This document shows positions 40,272 to 50,387 of a DNA stretch of 64,000 bases, in pieces. A model generated the notes under the pieces. The model did not search any database. It saw only the letters and a program-made list of their open reading frames with translations, and was not told the origin of the DNA. Numbering within the stretch: the stretch's first letter is position 1; the number at the start of each line of letters is the position of its first letter. The position numbers were made by a program, and so were the translations under genes. The DNA is from Snodgrassella alvi. GTDB taxonomy: Bacteria > Pseudomonadota > Gammaproteobacteria > Burkholderiales > Neisseriaceae. The stretch is from the NCBI RefSeq assembly GCF_002777425.1, contig NZ_MDVC01000001.1:62001-126000 (forward strand), in the 5' to 3' direction.

Positions 40272-41630
40272 TTATTCTTGCGTTAATGCCTGTACCACAT
40301 CTTCCATATGCATGAAACGTGAGCCTTTCACCAGAATGGTAGCCATCTGCTGGTCCCATGCACGTAAATCGTCAATCAGCCTGTTTCTGTCCTGATAAAA
40401 CGCTTCCGCGGCTCCATAGGCTTCTGCTGCATACTGACTATTGTCACCAATAAAAAATGCAGCATCAATGCCACGCATCCTCATATAGGCACCGACTTCG
40501 GCATGCAAAGCAGGAGCATTACTACCCAGTTCACCGATGGCACCCATAACCATAATTCGTGGTGCCGGAAATGCTGCCAGCACATCAATAGCAGCCTTAA
40601 ATGCATCCGGATTGGCATTATAAGTGTCATCAATCACAAGAGCACCATGGACACTGCGTTTCCGTTGCAACCGACCTTTGGCATTTTCAAACGCATTCAG
40701 TCCACGCAAGGCCGTTAAAGGCAAACCAGCTGCCAACGCCAGTGCACAGGCAGCTACAGCATTGTGCACCATATGCAATCCCGGCACCGGTACCTGTAAA
40801 TTAATTACTCCTTGCGGGCTATGCAAATCAAAACAGATACCTAAAGGCTGCAAGACAATATTTTCGGCATGTACATCACCCTGCTCAGTACCAAAGCGGA
40901 TATAACGTTTACCACGTAAAGCGGCAATGCAAATAGCTGACTGGCTATCATCAGCAGGAACAAAGCCAATTCCGTCCGCACTCAATCCCTGATAAATTTC
41001 GCTTTTGGCACGGGCAATATCAGCCACATCCGCAAAGCCACAACCAATATGTGCACGCAAGGCATTATTAACCAGCGCATAGTCCGGGCTGGCCAATCCG
41101 GTTAAATAACTCAACTCACCGGCATGATTCATACCCATTTCAATCACCGCATAGCGGTGTTGTGGCTTTAGCTGCAACAGCGTTAATGGTAAACCAATAT
41201 GATTGTTGAAATTGCCTGTAGTCGCCAGAACGGCATCATTACCGGCATGATGACGCAAAATTGCAGCCAGCATCTCCTTCACTGTGGTTTTACCGGCCGA
41301 ACCGGTAATACCAAAAACCTGCAATGCCGGATTTACCACCATACGCCAGGCCTGTGCCAGCTGTCCTAATGCCTTCTCTGTATCTGCTACTACCAGACAA
41401 TGCGCCTTATTTTGGCAGTCGGCTCTGCTGACAATACACAGCCGAGCACCCTGTACCAGTACTTCATCAATAAAATCATGACCATCAAAGCGTTCGCCCT
41501 GAATGGCCACAAACACATCACCCGGTTGAATCTGGCGGCTATCAATAACCACCCGTGTTACCGGCTGATTATTGTCAGGCAACACCTGTCCAAAAGTTTG
41601 ATAAATAAAATCCAGATCTAAATTCGGCAT
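40272..41630 (-). CDS. murF: UDP-N-acetylmuramoyl-tripeptide--D-alanyl-D-alanine ligase
   Basis: MurF adds D-Ala-D-Ala to complete the UDP-MurNAc-pentapeptide. The 452 residues include DSRQIQPGDVFVAIQGERFDG at the N-terminus, the ATP loop GITGSAGKTTVKEM, VIEMGMNHAGE, and DDTYNANPDAFKAA. It lies 24 bp after murE. Confidence 0.97.
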   Translation of the reverse strand: MPNLDLDFIYQTFGQVLPDNNQPVTRVVIDSRQIQPGDVFVAIQGERFDGHDFIDEVLVQGARLCIVSRADCQNKAHCLVVADTEKALGQLAQAWRMVVNPALQVFGITGSAGKTTVKEMLAAILRHHAGNDAVLATTGNFNNHIGLPLTLLQLKPQHRYAVIEMGMNHAGELSYLTGLASPDYALVNNALRAHIGCGFADVADIARAKSEIYQGLSADGIGFVPADDSQSAICIAALRGKRYIRFGTEQGDVHAENIVLQPLGICFDLHSPQGVINLQVPVPGLHMVHNAVAACALALAAGLPLTALRGLNAFENAKGRLQRKRSVHGALVIDDTYNANPDAFKAAIDVLAAFPAPRIMVMGAIGELGSNAPALHAEVGAYMRMRGIDAAFFIGDNSQYAAEAYGAAEAFYQDRNRLIDDLRAWDQQMATILVKGSRFMHMEDVVQALTQE

Positions 41631-41654
41631 GTTCTACCAATAGTTACATAGACA

Positions 41655-43133
41655 TCAGGTGCGTTGACGTAAAGCTGCCTGTGCCACTTCAAAATCAGAA
41701 AAATGCTGCTTGTGGCCACCGATATCCTGATAGGTTTCATGACCTTTACCCGCAATCAGCACAATATCGCCAATTGCCGCATGATTCACAGCATAGTTAA
41801 TCGCAATACTGCGGTCTGCCTCAACCAGTACCGGCGCAGCAATTGCCGGTAAGATATCGGCAATAATTGCCTGCGGATTCTCCGTACGTGGATTATCACT
41901 GGTTACCACCACATAATCTGCGCCGGCAGCCGCTGCTGCCCCCATTAATGGCCGCTTACCCGCATCACGATCGCCGCCACAGCCAAAAACACACCATAAA
42001 TGTGCACCGGCGGGCTTGATTTCCTGTAAGGTAGCCAATGCCTTTTCCAGCGCATCCGGTGTATGGGCATAATCCACAACCACCAGCGGCTGTTTATCCC
42101 CCATCAGGCAATCCATACGCCCAGTAGCCGGACGAATCTGCGGCCACACAGCAAGCACATCATCAAAAGCAAAACCATTGGCACATAATACGCCAACGCA
42201 GGCAGCCAGATTCTGAGCATTGAAGCGCCCCAACAAATAGGTATGCACTACACCCTCACCCCATGGTGTGCGTAAATGTATCTGCATACCGCTGGCAGAG
42301 GCCTGAAACTGATAAATATGAATATCCGCCTCTGCATGAAAGCCATAAGTCAGTATAGTTAAATGTAAACGAGCACGACGTAAATCCTGCCACAACTCAT
42401 AGCCGAATTCATCATCGATATTGACAATAGCATGTTGCAGACCGTACCAGTAAAACAGCGCAGCTTTACACGCCCCATAGTGTTGCATGCTATGATGATA
42501 ATCTAGGTGGTCACGGGTCAGATTGGTAAACACCGCACTGGTAAAAGGCACGCCGACTACGCGACTTTGAGCCAGACCATGGCTGGATACCTCCATGGCC
42601 ACTGCTGCCGCATTCTCTTGCACAAACCGGTGCAACCATGTCTGATTGGCAACCGCATCCATGGTCGTATTCATGCTCTCATGCAACTGCTGCCAGTAAC
42701 CATTACCTACAGTGCCCATAATGGCGCATTTTTTTCCCAGAATATCAGCAGCCTGTGCCAGCCATTGTGAAACTGAGGTTTTACCATTGGTTCCGGTTAC
42801 CCCCCAGATGGGCAGCTTCCTACCCGGATAGTCATAGCAGGCAGCAGCCACCAGTCCGGCACGCTGACGTAAATCTACTACCGCTTCATTCGCTACCGCC
42901 CAGTCTGCCTGCCATCTGAACTGACCATCATCATCCCAGAATACAAATGCTGCCCCATTATCGATAGCGGCCTGAATAAAATCCCGGCCATCAGTATATT
43001 CACCCTGACAGGCTACAAATACATCGCCCGGCTGTACCTGTCTGCTGTCGACCCGCAAGGTACGACCCGCAACCAGTGCACGCGTTTGAGCACTTAAACG
43101 ATATTCAGGCAAAGGATTCTTCAGGGAAAACAT
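41655..43133 (-). CDS. murE: UDP-MurNAc-tripeptide synthetase MurE (meso-DAP type)
   Basis: MurE adds the third residue of the peptide stem. The DNPR motif in VTSDNPRTENP is the mark of enzymes that add meso-diaminopimelate. Other motifs are DSRQVQPGDVFVACQGE, the ATP loop GVTGTNGKTSVSQWL and FTNLTRDHLDYH. The length of 492 residues is normal. It lies 74 bp after ftsI. Confidence 0.97.
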   Translation of the reverse strand: MFSLKNPLPEYRLSAQTRALVAGRTLRVDSRQVQPGDVFVACQGEYTDGRDFIQAAIDNGAAFVFWDDDGQFRWQADWAVANEAVVDLRQRAGLVAAACYDYPGRKLPIWGVTGTNGKTSVSQWLAQAADILGKKCAIMGTVGNGYWQQLHESMNTTMDAVANQTWLHRFVQENAAAVAMEVSSHGLAQSRVVGVPFTSAVFTNLTRDHLDYHHSMQHYGACKAALFYWYGLQHAIVNIDDEFGYELWQDLRRARLHLTILTYGFHAEADIHIYQFQASASGMQIHLRTPWGEGVVHTYLLGRFNAQNLAACVGVLCANGFAFDDVLAVWPQIRPATGRMDCLMGDKQPLVVVDYAHTPDALEKALATLQEIKPAGAHLWCVFGCGGDRDAGKRPLMGAAAAAGADYVVVTSDNPRTENPQAIIADILPAIAAPVLVEADRSIAINYAVNHAAIGDIVLIAGKGHETYQDIGGHKQHFSDFEVAQAALRQRT

Positions 43134-43207
43134 AATACAGCCGTTTCACACATTTTCATCAGATACAAACAGACAGACAATCTGTGCAAGCACAGATTGT
43201 CTAAAGA

Positions 43208-44950
43208 TTAATGCCTTTCAGTATGCAAACCAGTCTTCACCGGTCTTGTAGGCGAAACACCCAGTACATTCAGCGTACCCGCCATGACATCATGGAATAC
43301 CGGACCAGAAACCGGGCCACCATAATAACCATTAGTAGTAGGATTCTGGATATTGACGGCCACAATAACACGCGGATTATCCGCTGGTGCAAAACCAATA
43401 AAGGTGGCCATATGCTTGGAGTCAGAATAATGCCCGTTTACCAGCATTCGTGCCGTACCGGTTTTAGCGGCAACATCATATCCTTCAATTGCCCCCTGCA
43501 AACCAGTACCACCAGGCTGAGTCACAGCAATCATCATATGACGTACTTCCCGTGCTGTTTTTGGCTGGATAACCTGTTCACCCTGCGGCGCCCTGTCCAG
43601 CTTGAGAAAACTGACCGGCAATAACTTTCCATCATTGGTAAAAATAGTATATGCCCTTGCCAGCTGTAGTAGGCTCATCTGAATACCATAACCGAAAGAC
43701 ATAGTAGCCTGCTCAATCGGGCGCCAGTTGTGCCAGTCACGTACCACTCCCGGCGTTTCCCCCGGAAAGCCGGAATGCATCCGGTGACCAAAACCGATAG
43801 AAGTATACAGGTTGTACATTTCTTCCGGAGTAAACATGGCAGAAATTTTACTTGTGCCAACATTAGATGACTTCTGAATGATGCCGCGCACATCCAGATA
43901 AGGATAATTATGCGTATCCCGCACTGTAGCCGGCCCGATTTTATATGGCAAAGTATTAAAACCGCTGCTCGGCCTGATTTTACCGCTATCCAACCCCTTG
44001 GCAATAGTAAACGGCTTCATTGCACTACCCGGTTCAATCATATCGGTAACAGCACGGTTGCGGCGTGCATCACTTTCAACAGATGCCGGATTATTGGGGT
44101 CATAACCCGGCGAATTGACCAATGCAAGAATTTCACCCGTTTTACCATCCAGTACCACCACAGAACCAGCCGAAGCAGTATGAAACTGCATCGCTTTATT
44201 CAAAGATTCATAAGCAATGGACTGAATACGCTGATCTATAGACAGCACCATATTGGCACCATTCTTCGGTGGCTGGTTGCGGGGCGAGTCCAGACTGTCA
44301 ACAATATTACCTTTATTGTCGCGCAGTACAACCTTGGCTCCGTCAACTCCATGCAGAATACTTTCGCGTGACAGCTCCAGACCTTCCTGTCCCTTACCAT
44401 CAATATTGGTAAAACCAATAATATGAGAAAAAATCCGCCCCATCGGGTAATGGCGTTTACTTTCATGCTGAAAGGCCAGACCTTTAATATTCAGTGCGGC
44501 CACTTTTTCTGCAATCTCTGGCGGCAATTGGCGTTTCAGATAAATAAAGTCTTTATTACGACTGAGACGGCTTTTAATCGTTGCTACCGGTACATCAATC
44601 AGCTCAGACAACTGTTGCAGCTGAGCCTCAGCAGGCATCTGTTCCATGGCCGAAGGTACTGCATATAAAGAATCTGCCGGCGCGCTGATCGCCAGTGCCG
44701 CACCATTACGGTCAGAGATTGTGCCCCGAGTGGCAATCAGTGGCAGAGTACGGACAAAGCGCTGATCACCCTGCTCTTTCAAAAATTCATGTTTTTCAGT
44801 CTGTAGATAAATACCACGTCCGATTAGCATGGCAAATGCCACAGCCAGAGTGCCCAGCACCAACACTATCCGTCCGTTGGTTGTTACAGGTTTGACCTGT
44901 TTCACCTCACGGGGCAGCATGCGCGGCTTATAATCGTTTTTAATTAACAT
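43208..44950 (-). CDS. ftsI: Septal transpeptidase FtsI (PBP2)
   Basis: FtsI crosslinks septal peptidoglycan and is the main beta-lactam target called PBP2/penA in Neisseria. The ATG at 44950 gives [13 protein letters not shown], which matches the Neisseria start; an upstream in-frame GTG (44965) is less likely. A TM helix spans about 28-48. The catalytic motifs are SAMK with active Ser309 in [12 protein letters not shown] in QKSSNVGTS and KTG in AAKTGTARM. The protein is 580 residues, as in Neisseria. Confidence 0.97.
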   Translation of the reverse strand: MLIKNDYKPRMLPREVKQVKPVTTNGRIVLVLGTLAVAFAMLIGRGIYLQTEKHEFLKEQGDQRFVRTLPLIATRGTISDRNGAALAISAPADSLYAVPSAMEQMPAEAQLQQLSELIDVPVATIKSRLSRNKDFIYLKRQLPPEIAEKVAALNIKGLAFQHESKRHYPMGRIFSHIIGFTNIDGKGQEGLELSRESILHGVDGAKVVLRDNKGNIVDSLDSPRNQPPKNGANMVLSIDQRIQSIAYESLNKAMQFHTASAGSVVVLDGKTGEILALVNSPGYDPNNPASVESDARRNRAVTDMIEPGSAMKPFTIAKGLDSGKIRPSSGFNTLPYKIGPATVRDTHNYPYLDVRGIIQKSSNVGTSKISAMFTPEEMYNLYTSIGFGHRMHSGFPGETPGVVRDWHNWRPIEQATMSFGYGIQMSLLQLARAYTIFTNDGKLLPVSFLKLDRAPQGEQVIQPKTAREVRHMMIAVTQPGGTGLQGAIEGYDVAAKTGTARMLVNGHYSDSKHMATFIGFAPADNPRVIVAVNIQNPTTNGYYGGPVSGPVFHDVMAGTLNVLGVSPTRPVKTGLHTERH

Positions 44951-45021
44951 AGTAGCTTGTTCCACTGCCGGATATCGCTGCCTGAAAGCAACATTCCATT
45001 ATTCTCTGCTCATTCATATCA

Positions 45022-45294
45022 TCATTTAACTGGTCGGGGTACGGCCAGCATCTGCGTTTCGGCCAGTGATGGCGAATGCAGACTCTGCCGGGCTGAAGCA
45101 TCCTGAATCAACTGATGATTGGATAACCGTGCCTGCGCCAGCTTTAAACGACTGAAATCTTCATTCAGAAGACTTTCCCCTTTTTGCGCCTTATCCAATG
45201 CGATAAAAAACTGGCGCGAACGATTCTGTACTGTTACCACAGCAAATGCTGAAGCCAGTACCAACAAAAGCAAAATAACGTTGATTTTATTCAT
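45022..45294 (-). CDS. ftsL: Cell division protein FtsL
   Basis: FtsL is the small bitopic protein of the FtsQBL complex. The 90 residues start with a TM helix (about 4-22, INVILLLLVLASAFAVV) followed by a heptad-like segment (ALDKAQKGESLLNEDFSRLK). Identification rests on size, topology and position between rsmH and ftsI, since FtsL sequences diverge strongly. Confidence 0.9.
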   Translation of the reverse strand: MNKINVILLLLVLASAFAVVTVQNRSRQFFIALDKAQKGESLLNEDFSRLKLAQARLSNHQLIQDASARQSLHSPSLAETQMLAVPRPVK

Positions 45295-45318
45295 AATAAA
45301 CCAACCATAAATCTTTAT

Positions 45319-46263
45319 CTAACAACTGCGTTCTGCCACACGCAACACCGCTGAACGGGCTCGCGGATTGGCTTCAATTTCGGCAGAAGTGGGCTTTTGT
45401 GCCTTGCCTATCAGACGCAGGGGCGGCTGCTCACGCTCTGTTTCCTTAACCACAGCCCAGCGCGGTAAAGGCGCCGGACGACTGTGCTGCTGCATAAAAC
45501 GTTTAACAATACGGTCTTCAAGTGAATGAAACGAAATCACCGCCAACCGGCCACCAGTAACCAGACAATTCATCACCTGAGGAAGCACCCCTGTTATTTC
45601 TTCCAGTTCACGGTTAATAAAGATGCGAATGGCCTGGAAGGTACGCGTGGCCGGATCCTGCCCGCGCTCACGAGTACGGACGACTTGTGCCACGAGGCGC
45701 GCCAGCTGGCCGGTTGTGGCAATCGGCATTTCTTCTCGCTGTGCCACAATTGCCCGTGCAATCTGGCGACTAAACCGCTCTTCACCATAATTTCTAATCA
45801 CCTCATGTATAGCCTGCTCTTCAGCTACCGCTAACCATTGAGCTGCCGACTGTCCGCGTGTGGTATCCATACGCATATCCAGTGGCGCATCAAAGCGAAA
45901 ACTGAAACCGCGGCCAGCTTCGTCAATCTGGGGGGACGAAATACCCAGATCAAACAGCGCACCATTTATCTGCCTGATACCCAATTGCTCCAGTGAGCGT
46001 GTCAGTGCAGAAAAACCTTCATGCACTACCTGCACCCGCCCGTCCTGCTGTGCCAGCTGCTGCGCCACAGCTATCGCCTGCGGGTCTTTGTCAAAAACAA
46101 CCAGCCGGCCATCATGTCCCAGCTGCGACAAAATCAGACGTGAATGACCACCACGACCAAAAGTTCCGTCAACATACACACCAGCAGGCTGTACCTGTAA
46201 ACCGGCAACTGCCTCATTTAAAAGAACGGTCACATGACCGCCATTACTCATCTGTTCACTCAT
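45319..46263 (-). CDS. rsmH: 16S rRNA (cytosine-N4) methyltransferase RsmH
   Basis: RsmH (MraW) N4-methylates C1402 of 16S rRNA. The 314 residues have [13 protein letters not shown], the SAM site [27 protein letters not shown] and the C-terminal [16 protein letters not shown]. The start overlaps the mraZ stop by four bases (ATGA). Confidence 0.97.
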   Translation of the reverse strand: MSEQMSNGGHVTVLLNEAVAGLQVQPAGVYVDGTFGRGGHSRLILSQLGHDGRLVVFDKDPQAIAVAQQLAQQDGRVQVVHEGFSALTRSLEQLGIRQINGALFDLGISSPQIDEAGRGFSFRFDAPLDMRMDTTRGQSAAQWLAVAEEQAIHEVIRNYGEERFSRQIARAIVAQREEMPIATTGQLARLVAQVVRTRERGQDPATRTFQAIRIFINRELEEITGVLPQVMNCLVTGGRLAVISFHSLEDRIVKRFMQQHSRPAPLPRWAVVKETEREQPPLRLIGKAQKPTSAEIEANPRARSAVLRVAERSC

Positions 46264-46715
46264 AATTGCAGTTGAGTCTTACCCAGTTCTGCTGCCAGCA
46301 TGTCTTCATCCATATCCAGTGCGGCATTATTCTGTTCTTCCCACAGTGCCCTACCCCATACCTCGATGCGATTGGCACGACCCACCACATAAACCTCACG
46401 TTCAAAATTCACCAAACGGCGCAAGTGCGCCGGCAACAATACCCTGCCGGCACTATCCAGCTCCATGGTATCAGCGTTATGCAACAGTAAATTCTGATAT
46501 GCCTGCAATACCCTGTTACCTGCCACAGGCAGCTGTAACAGCTGCGCTTCCACACTGCGCCATGATGACTCGGGATACAGTAATAAATGCGTGCGCTTTT
46601 CCAGTGTAGCTACCAGTACCGGAGTGAAATGACGCGCCAGCAAATCACGAAATTTGGCTGGGATGGCCAATCGCCCTTTACTGTCTATACTCAACTCGTA
46701 CGCGCCGCCAAACAT
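46260..46715 (-). CDS. mraZ: Transcriptional regulator MraZ
   Basis: MraZ is the AbrB-like repressor of the dcw cluster. The 151 residues contain two tandem MraZ repeats, each with the DxxGR motif: [18 protein letters not shown] near 8-25 and [17 protein letters not shown] near 76-92. The ATG has GGAG seven bases upstream. It is the first gene of the cluster and is preceded by four MraZ-box-like repeats. Confidence 0.96.
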   Translation of the reverse strand: MFGGAYELSIDSKGRLAIPAKFRDLLARHFTPVLVATLEKRTHLLLYPESSWRSVEAQLLQLPVAGNRVLQAYQNLLLHNADTMELDSAGRVLLPAHLRRLVNFEREVYVVGRANRIEVWGRALWEEQNNAALDMDEDMLAAELGKTQLQL

Positions 46716-46749
46716 GACTCAGCTCCAGTTCACCGTAACGGGATTATCC

Positions 46750-46784
46750 CCCACTTTGCCACACCTTTACACACTTATTCACAC
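46750..46784 (-). promoter_or_regulatory. Four MraZ boxes with 10-bp period
   Basis: On the minus strand the pentamers GTGTG, GTGTG, GTGTG and GTGGG occur at exact 10-bp spacing (plus positions 46780-84, 46770-74, 46760-64, 46750-54). Direct GTGGG-type repeats with 5-bp spacers are the known MraZ binding pattern. They run from the -10 into the start of the transcript, which fits autorepression of the dcw cluster. Confidence 0.85.
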
Positions 46785-46812
46785 TATAAGGCAAATTTGC
46801 ACGCAGGGTCAA
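46783..46812 (-). promoter_or_regulatory. Promoter of the dcw cluster
   Basis: TTGACC at 46807-46812 and TATAGT at 46783-46788 are separated by 18 bases on the minus strand. The first MraZ box overlaps the -10. The predicted leader before mraZ is about 60 bases. Confidence 0.8.
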
Positions 46813-46940
46813 TGTAATCCAGGCAAACTTTACCTGCGCAGAAAAGCAGCTGAGAGCATAAAAAAATAACTATTTCAATACATTAATTTACAATTCATGC
46901 AAACCGGCTTATTTGTACCATTTGAGATACTTTATCCGAA

Positions 46941-46970
46941 CAGACACAAGCGAAAATCAATGTTTATAAT
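46941..46970 (+). promoter_or_regulatory. Possible promoter for the SAM methyltransferase gene
   Basis: CAGACA, an 18-base spacer and a consensus TATAAT lie 34 bp before the ATG at 47004. Confidence 0.5.
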
Positions 46971-47003
46971 GACTTCTCCTTTACAATTTTCACCATCTAC
47001 CCC

Positions 47004-48155
47004 ATGGATAATTTACCCAGCCCTGAACAAGCCGCTCTGGCCAGTTCACAGACATTGACTGCACTCATTCAGCAGAAAATCCAGCAACAGGATAACTGGC
47101 TATCTTTCGCCGACTACATGCAGATGGCACTTTATACCCCTGGTTATGGTTATTACACCGGAGGCGCGCAAAAATTTGGCAGAGATGGTGACTTTATCAC
47201 CGCACCAGGACTAACGCCGCTGTTCGGACAAACATTAGCACAGCAGTTAAATGCACTATTACCGCAAACTGCAGGTAACATTTACGAATTTGGTGCCGGT
47301 ACCGGCCAACTGGCCGCATCTATCCTGCCTGCATTGCACAGCAGCCAGCTTCAGTACTACTACATTATCGAACTGTCGGCAGAACTGGCACAGCGCCAGC
47401 GCGAATACATCCATACCCATGCCCCTGCTCAGGCAAACAAAGTTATCCACTTAACCCAGTTACCGGCACAATTTGATGGCATACTGCTAGGCAACGAAGT
47501 TCTGGATGCCATGCCCGTACCGATTTATCAGCGTCAGGGAAATCTGGTAACAGAAATGGGCGTCAGCTGGCTGGACGGCCGATTAAACTGGCAATCCCGA
47601 CCCATTAGCAATCCGGCTGCACAACAGCAAGTACTGGAGACCTTCCCAGTAACAGCAGAGCCCTATCAATCCGAACTGCATCCACAGCAATATGCCTTCG
47701 TCGCCACACTGGCGCAAAAACTGCAACGCGGAGCCATGATCTGGATTGATTATGGCTTTGATGCAGCACAGTATTATCATCCGCAGCGCCTGCAGGGTAC
47801 TTTAATCGGGCATTACTGTCATCACACCATTCATGACCCCTTTTATTATCCCGGCCTGACTGACCTAACCGCCCATGTCAACTTCACCCGCATTGCCGAC
47901 GCCGGGATCGATAATCATCTGGACTTGATTGGCTACACCAATCAGGCAACATTTCTGCTCAATCTGGGTATAACCGAATTACTGGCACAAACCGGTAAGC
48001 CCGAGGATACAACCTACGTTCAGGCAGCCTCAGCCTGCCATACCCTGCTGAACGCGCATGAAATGGGCGAATTATTTAAAGTTATCGCATTTGGCAAAGA
48101 TATTGATGTTGACTGGCAAGGATTTATGCATGGGGATTTGTGTCATAAACTATAG
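47004..48155 (+). CDS. SAM-dependent methyltransferase, MidA/NDUFAF7 family
   Basis: The 383 residues match the COG1565 family, whose mitochondrial member NDUFAF7 methylates an arginine of a complex I subunit. Family marks are the N-terminal MALYTPGYGYYTGG and FGRDGDFITAPGLTPLFG, the SAM loop YEFGAGTGQLAASIL, and LLGNEVLDAMPVP. The bacterial substrate is not established. It is divergent from the dcw cluster and stands alone before the AT-rich 5'-nucleotidase gene. Confidence 0.88.
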   Translation: MDNLPSPEQAALASSQTLTALIQQKIQQQDNWLSFADYMQMALYTPGYGYYTGGAQKFGRDGDFITAPGLTPLFGQTLAQQLNALLPQTAGNIYEFGAGTGQLAASILPALHSSQLQYYYIIELSAELAQRQREYIHTHAPAQANKVIHLTQLPAQFDGILLGNEVLDAMPVPIYQRQGNLVTEMGVSWLDGRLNWQSRPISNPAAQQQVLETFPVTAEPYQSELHPQQYAFVATLAQKLQRGAMIWIDYGFDAAQYYHPQRLQGTLIGHYCHHTIHDPFYYPGLTDLTAHVNFTRIADAGIDNHLDLIGYTNQATFLLNLGITELLAQTGKPEDTTYVQAASACHTLLNAHEMGELFKVIAFGKDIDVDWQGFMHGDLCHKL

Positions 48156-48287
48156 AAAGATTAATTACAAATAAATTCTACTTGCAAGTATATAAAAAAC
48201 AATTATTTTTATAATATGCAATATAGTATAAACCCTTATTATCTACTAACTACAATCAATTCTAACAGCAGGAGTATATAGAAAAGA

Positions 48288-49217
48288 ATGGCTTATGATC
48301 TAACCAAAAGACTAGTAATAGGATTGGCTTCAAGTGCATTATTTGATTTAGAAGAATCAGATCAGATTTTCAGAACCAAGGGAGAACAGAGTTATCGAAA
48401 TCACCAGAGGACATATGAAAATGAACCACTCAAAAAAGGAGTTGCATTCCCTTTTATAAAGAGACTTTTGTCATTAAATTCATTAAATAATGAAAATGGA
48501 CCTCTTGTAGAAGTAATATTATTATCAAGGAATGATCCAGATACTGGCTTGAGAGTGATGAACTCAATAGAGCATTACAATTTAAATATTACCAGAGCTG
48601 TTTTTTTGCAGGGAAAGTCACCTTTGCCTTACATACCCGCTTTCGATATTGAGTTATTTCTATCAGCTAACAAAGTTGATGTGCGTCAAGCGACAGTAGC
48701 TGGTTATCCTGCTGGTATGGTAATGAAAGGAAATATAAAAGACGATATTAACGACCATGAGCTAAGAATCGCATTTGATTTTGATGGTGTAATCATTGAT
48801 GATGAGGCTGAAGCAATCTACCAGCGAAACAGAGATTTAAAAAGTTTTCATGAAAATGAAAACTTAAAACGAAATATTCTCCATAATCCAGGGCCGTTAA
48901 ATAAATTTATTCGCAGACTAGCGCATATTCAGAAAATCGAGCATTTAGAACTCTCTCAAAATTCTAAATATCGACCAATTCTTAAAACAGCGCTCGTCAC
49001 AGCAAGAAACGCACCGTCGCATACAAGAGCTATTAACACTTTAAGAGAACTAGGAATAGAAATTAATGAAGCTTTTTTTCTTGGTGGAGTAGAAAAAAAT
49101 AAAGTATTAGAAATTATGCGGCCCCACATTTTTTTCGATGACCAGATGATTCATTTAGAAAAAGTAGCACAAATACTTCCATCGGTACACATTCCATTTG
49201 GCGTGACTAATCCTTAA
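48288..49217 (+). CDS. Cytosolic 5'-nucleotidase-like HAD protein
   Basis: The 309 residues resemble the 5'-nucleotidase family that includes vertebrate cN-I. The N-terminal part reads LVIGLASSALFDLEESD and VEVILLSRNDPDTGLRVMNS; the HAD nucleophile motif is IAFDFDGVIID, and the last motif is HIFFDDQMIH. It should dephosphorylate nucleoside monophosphates. It is visibly AT-richer than the genes on both sides (many AAA, AAT, ATA codons), which suggests acquisition by transfer. An AGGAG lies 14 bases before the ATG, rather far. Confidence 0.82.
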   Translation: MAYDLTKRLVIGLASSALFDLEESDQIFRTKGEQSYRNHQRTYENEPLKKGVAFPFIKRLLSLNSLNNENGPLVEVILLSRNDPDTGLRVMNSIEHYNLNITRAVFLQGKSPLPYIPAFDIELFLSANKVDVRQATVAGYPAGMVMKGNIKDDINDHELRIAFDFDGVIIDDEAEAIYQRNRDLKSFHENENLKRNILHNPGPLNKFIRRLAHIQKIEHLELSQNSKYRPILKTALVTARNAPSHTRAINTLRELGIEINEAFFLGGVEKNKVLEIMRPHIFFDDQMIHLEKVAQILPSVHIPFGVTNP

Positions 49218-49276
49218 AATATGTTGATAATTAAATAAATTTTCGAGATTACTTATACATAAAAAGGAAAAAAACC

Positions 49277-50311
49277 ATGTCATTACTATTATCACCCATC
49301 ACTATTGGCAACCTGTCACTGAAAAACCGCGTGGTTATGTCTCCGATGTGCATGTATGAAGTAAAGAAGGAAGATGGCATTGTTACGCCGTTTCATTTCG
49401 CTCATTATGGCGCACGAGCCATTGCCAATGTCGGCCTGATTATCATCGAAGCGACTGCCGTACAGCCAGACGGGCGCATTACCAAACATGATTTAGGCTT
49501 GTGGAACGATAAGCAGACAGAAAAATTTAGCCAGCTGGTAGATTCATTACATTATCTGGGCAGTAAAGTTGGTGTACAACTGGCACATGCCGGACGTAAG
49601 GCCGTAGACGCACAACCAGTAGCACCCAGTGCTATTGCGTTCAACGCCAGTTTAAGAACGCCACAAGCACTCAGTGTGGATGAAATCAAGCAGATCCGGG
49701 CAGATTTCGTGGCTGCAAGCAAACGTGCCCAACAGGCTGGCGTGGATGTTATTGAAATTCACGGTGCACATGGATATCTAATCAGTGAATTTTTGTCACC
49801 ACTGAGTAATCAGCGCAACGATGAGTATGGCGGTTCGTTAGCCAATCGATATCGTCTACTGCACGAAATTGCCACCGATATCCGCGCACAGTTTTCCGGC
49901 TCATTATGGGTACGTCTGTCTTTATCCGATTACGACCAAAGCGGTAAGCAAAACAGCATTGCCGACTGGCAGCAAGTGTGTCAGTGGCTTGAACGTGATG
50001 GTATTGATGTTATTGATGTATCAACCGGTGGTGTTATGGATTATGCCCCCGATTTACCGCTACATGGCGGCTATCAGACACCGTTTGCTACTGCCATAAA
50101 ACAGGCAGTTAACATTCCGGTTACTACAGTAGGCTTACTGGATAGTCCGGACCTAGCTGAATACATTCTGCAAACCAAGCAGGCAGACCTAATTTTGGAA
50201 GGGCGGGTATTATTACGCAACATCAATTGGTTAGCTGATGCTGCCAAGCAGTTGCATGACCATGATTATCAGCCTTTCAATAATTCTTACCAGCGCGGAC
50301 AACTGAAATAA
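49277..50311 (+). CDS. NADH:flavin oxidoreductase, YqjM/NamA class of old yellow enzymes
   Basis: This FMN enzyme reduces activated C=C bonds of enones and similar electrophiles. The 344 residues form a TIM barrel with features of the YqjM subgroup: Cys25 in MSPMCMYEV, HAGRKA, the substrate-binding pair in EIHGAHGYL and SPLSNQRNDEYGGS. AAAAGGAAAAAAACC before the ATG is the ribosome site. It is followed by a hairpin terminator. The physiological substrate is unknown. Confidence 0.92.
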   Translation: MSLLLSPITIGNLSLKNRVVMSPMCMYEVKKEDGIVTPFHFAHYGARAIANVGLIIIEATAVQPDGRITKHDLGLWNDKQTEKFSQLVDSLHYLGSKVGVQLAHAGRKAVDAQPVAPSAIAFNASLRTPQALSVDEIKQIRADFVAASKRAQQAGVDVIEIHGAHGYLISEFLSPLSNQRNDEYGGSLANRYRLLHEIATDIRAQFSGSLWVRLSLSDYDQSGKQNSIADWQQVCQWLERDGIDVIDVSTGGVMDYAPDLPLHGGYQTPFATAIKQAVNIPVTTVGLLDSPDLAEYILQTKQADLILEGRVLLRNINWLADAAKQLHDHDYQPFNNSYQRGQLK

Positions 50312-50335
50312 AATTATCTTTTCAGCAAAACAGAC

Positions 50336-50366
50336 AGGCCAGACTGAAAACAGTTTGGCCTATTTG
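50336..50366. terminator. Terminator between the oxidoreductase gene and ybaK
   Basis: AGGCCAGACTG pairs with CAGTTTGGCCT around AAAA (one G-U), followed by ATTTGTAT. It can serve the plus-strand gene; read the other way it lies just after the ybaK stop. Confidence 0.75.
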
Positions 50367-50387
50367 TATAGCACCAAATACGCTCAA

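Noticed and set aside
44974-44990. GCTGCCTGAA as a functional DNA uptake sequence
   Set aside because: Only a handful of near-matches were noticed in 64 kb, far below the density expected for an active uptake-sequence dialect.
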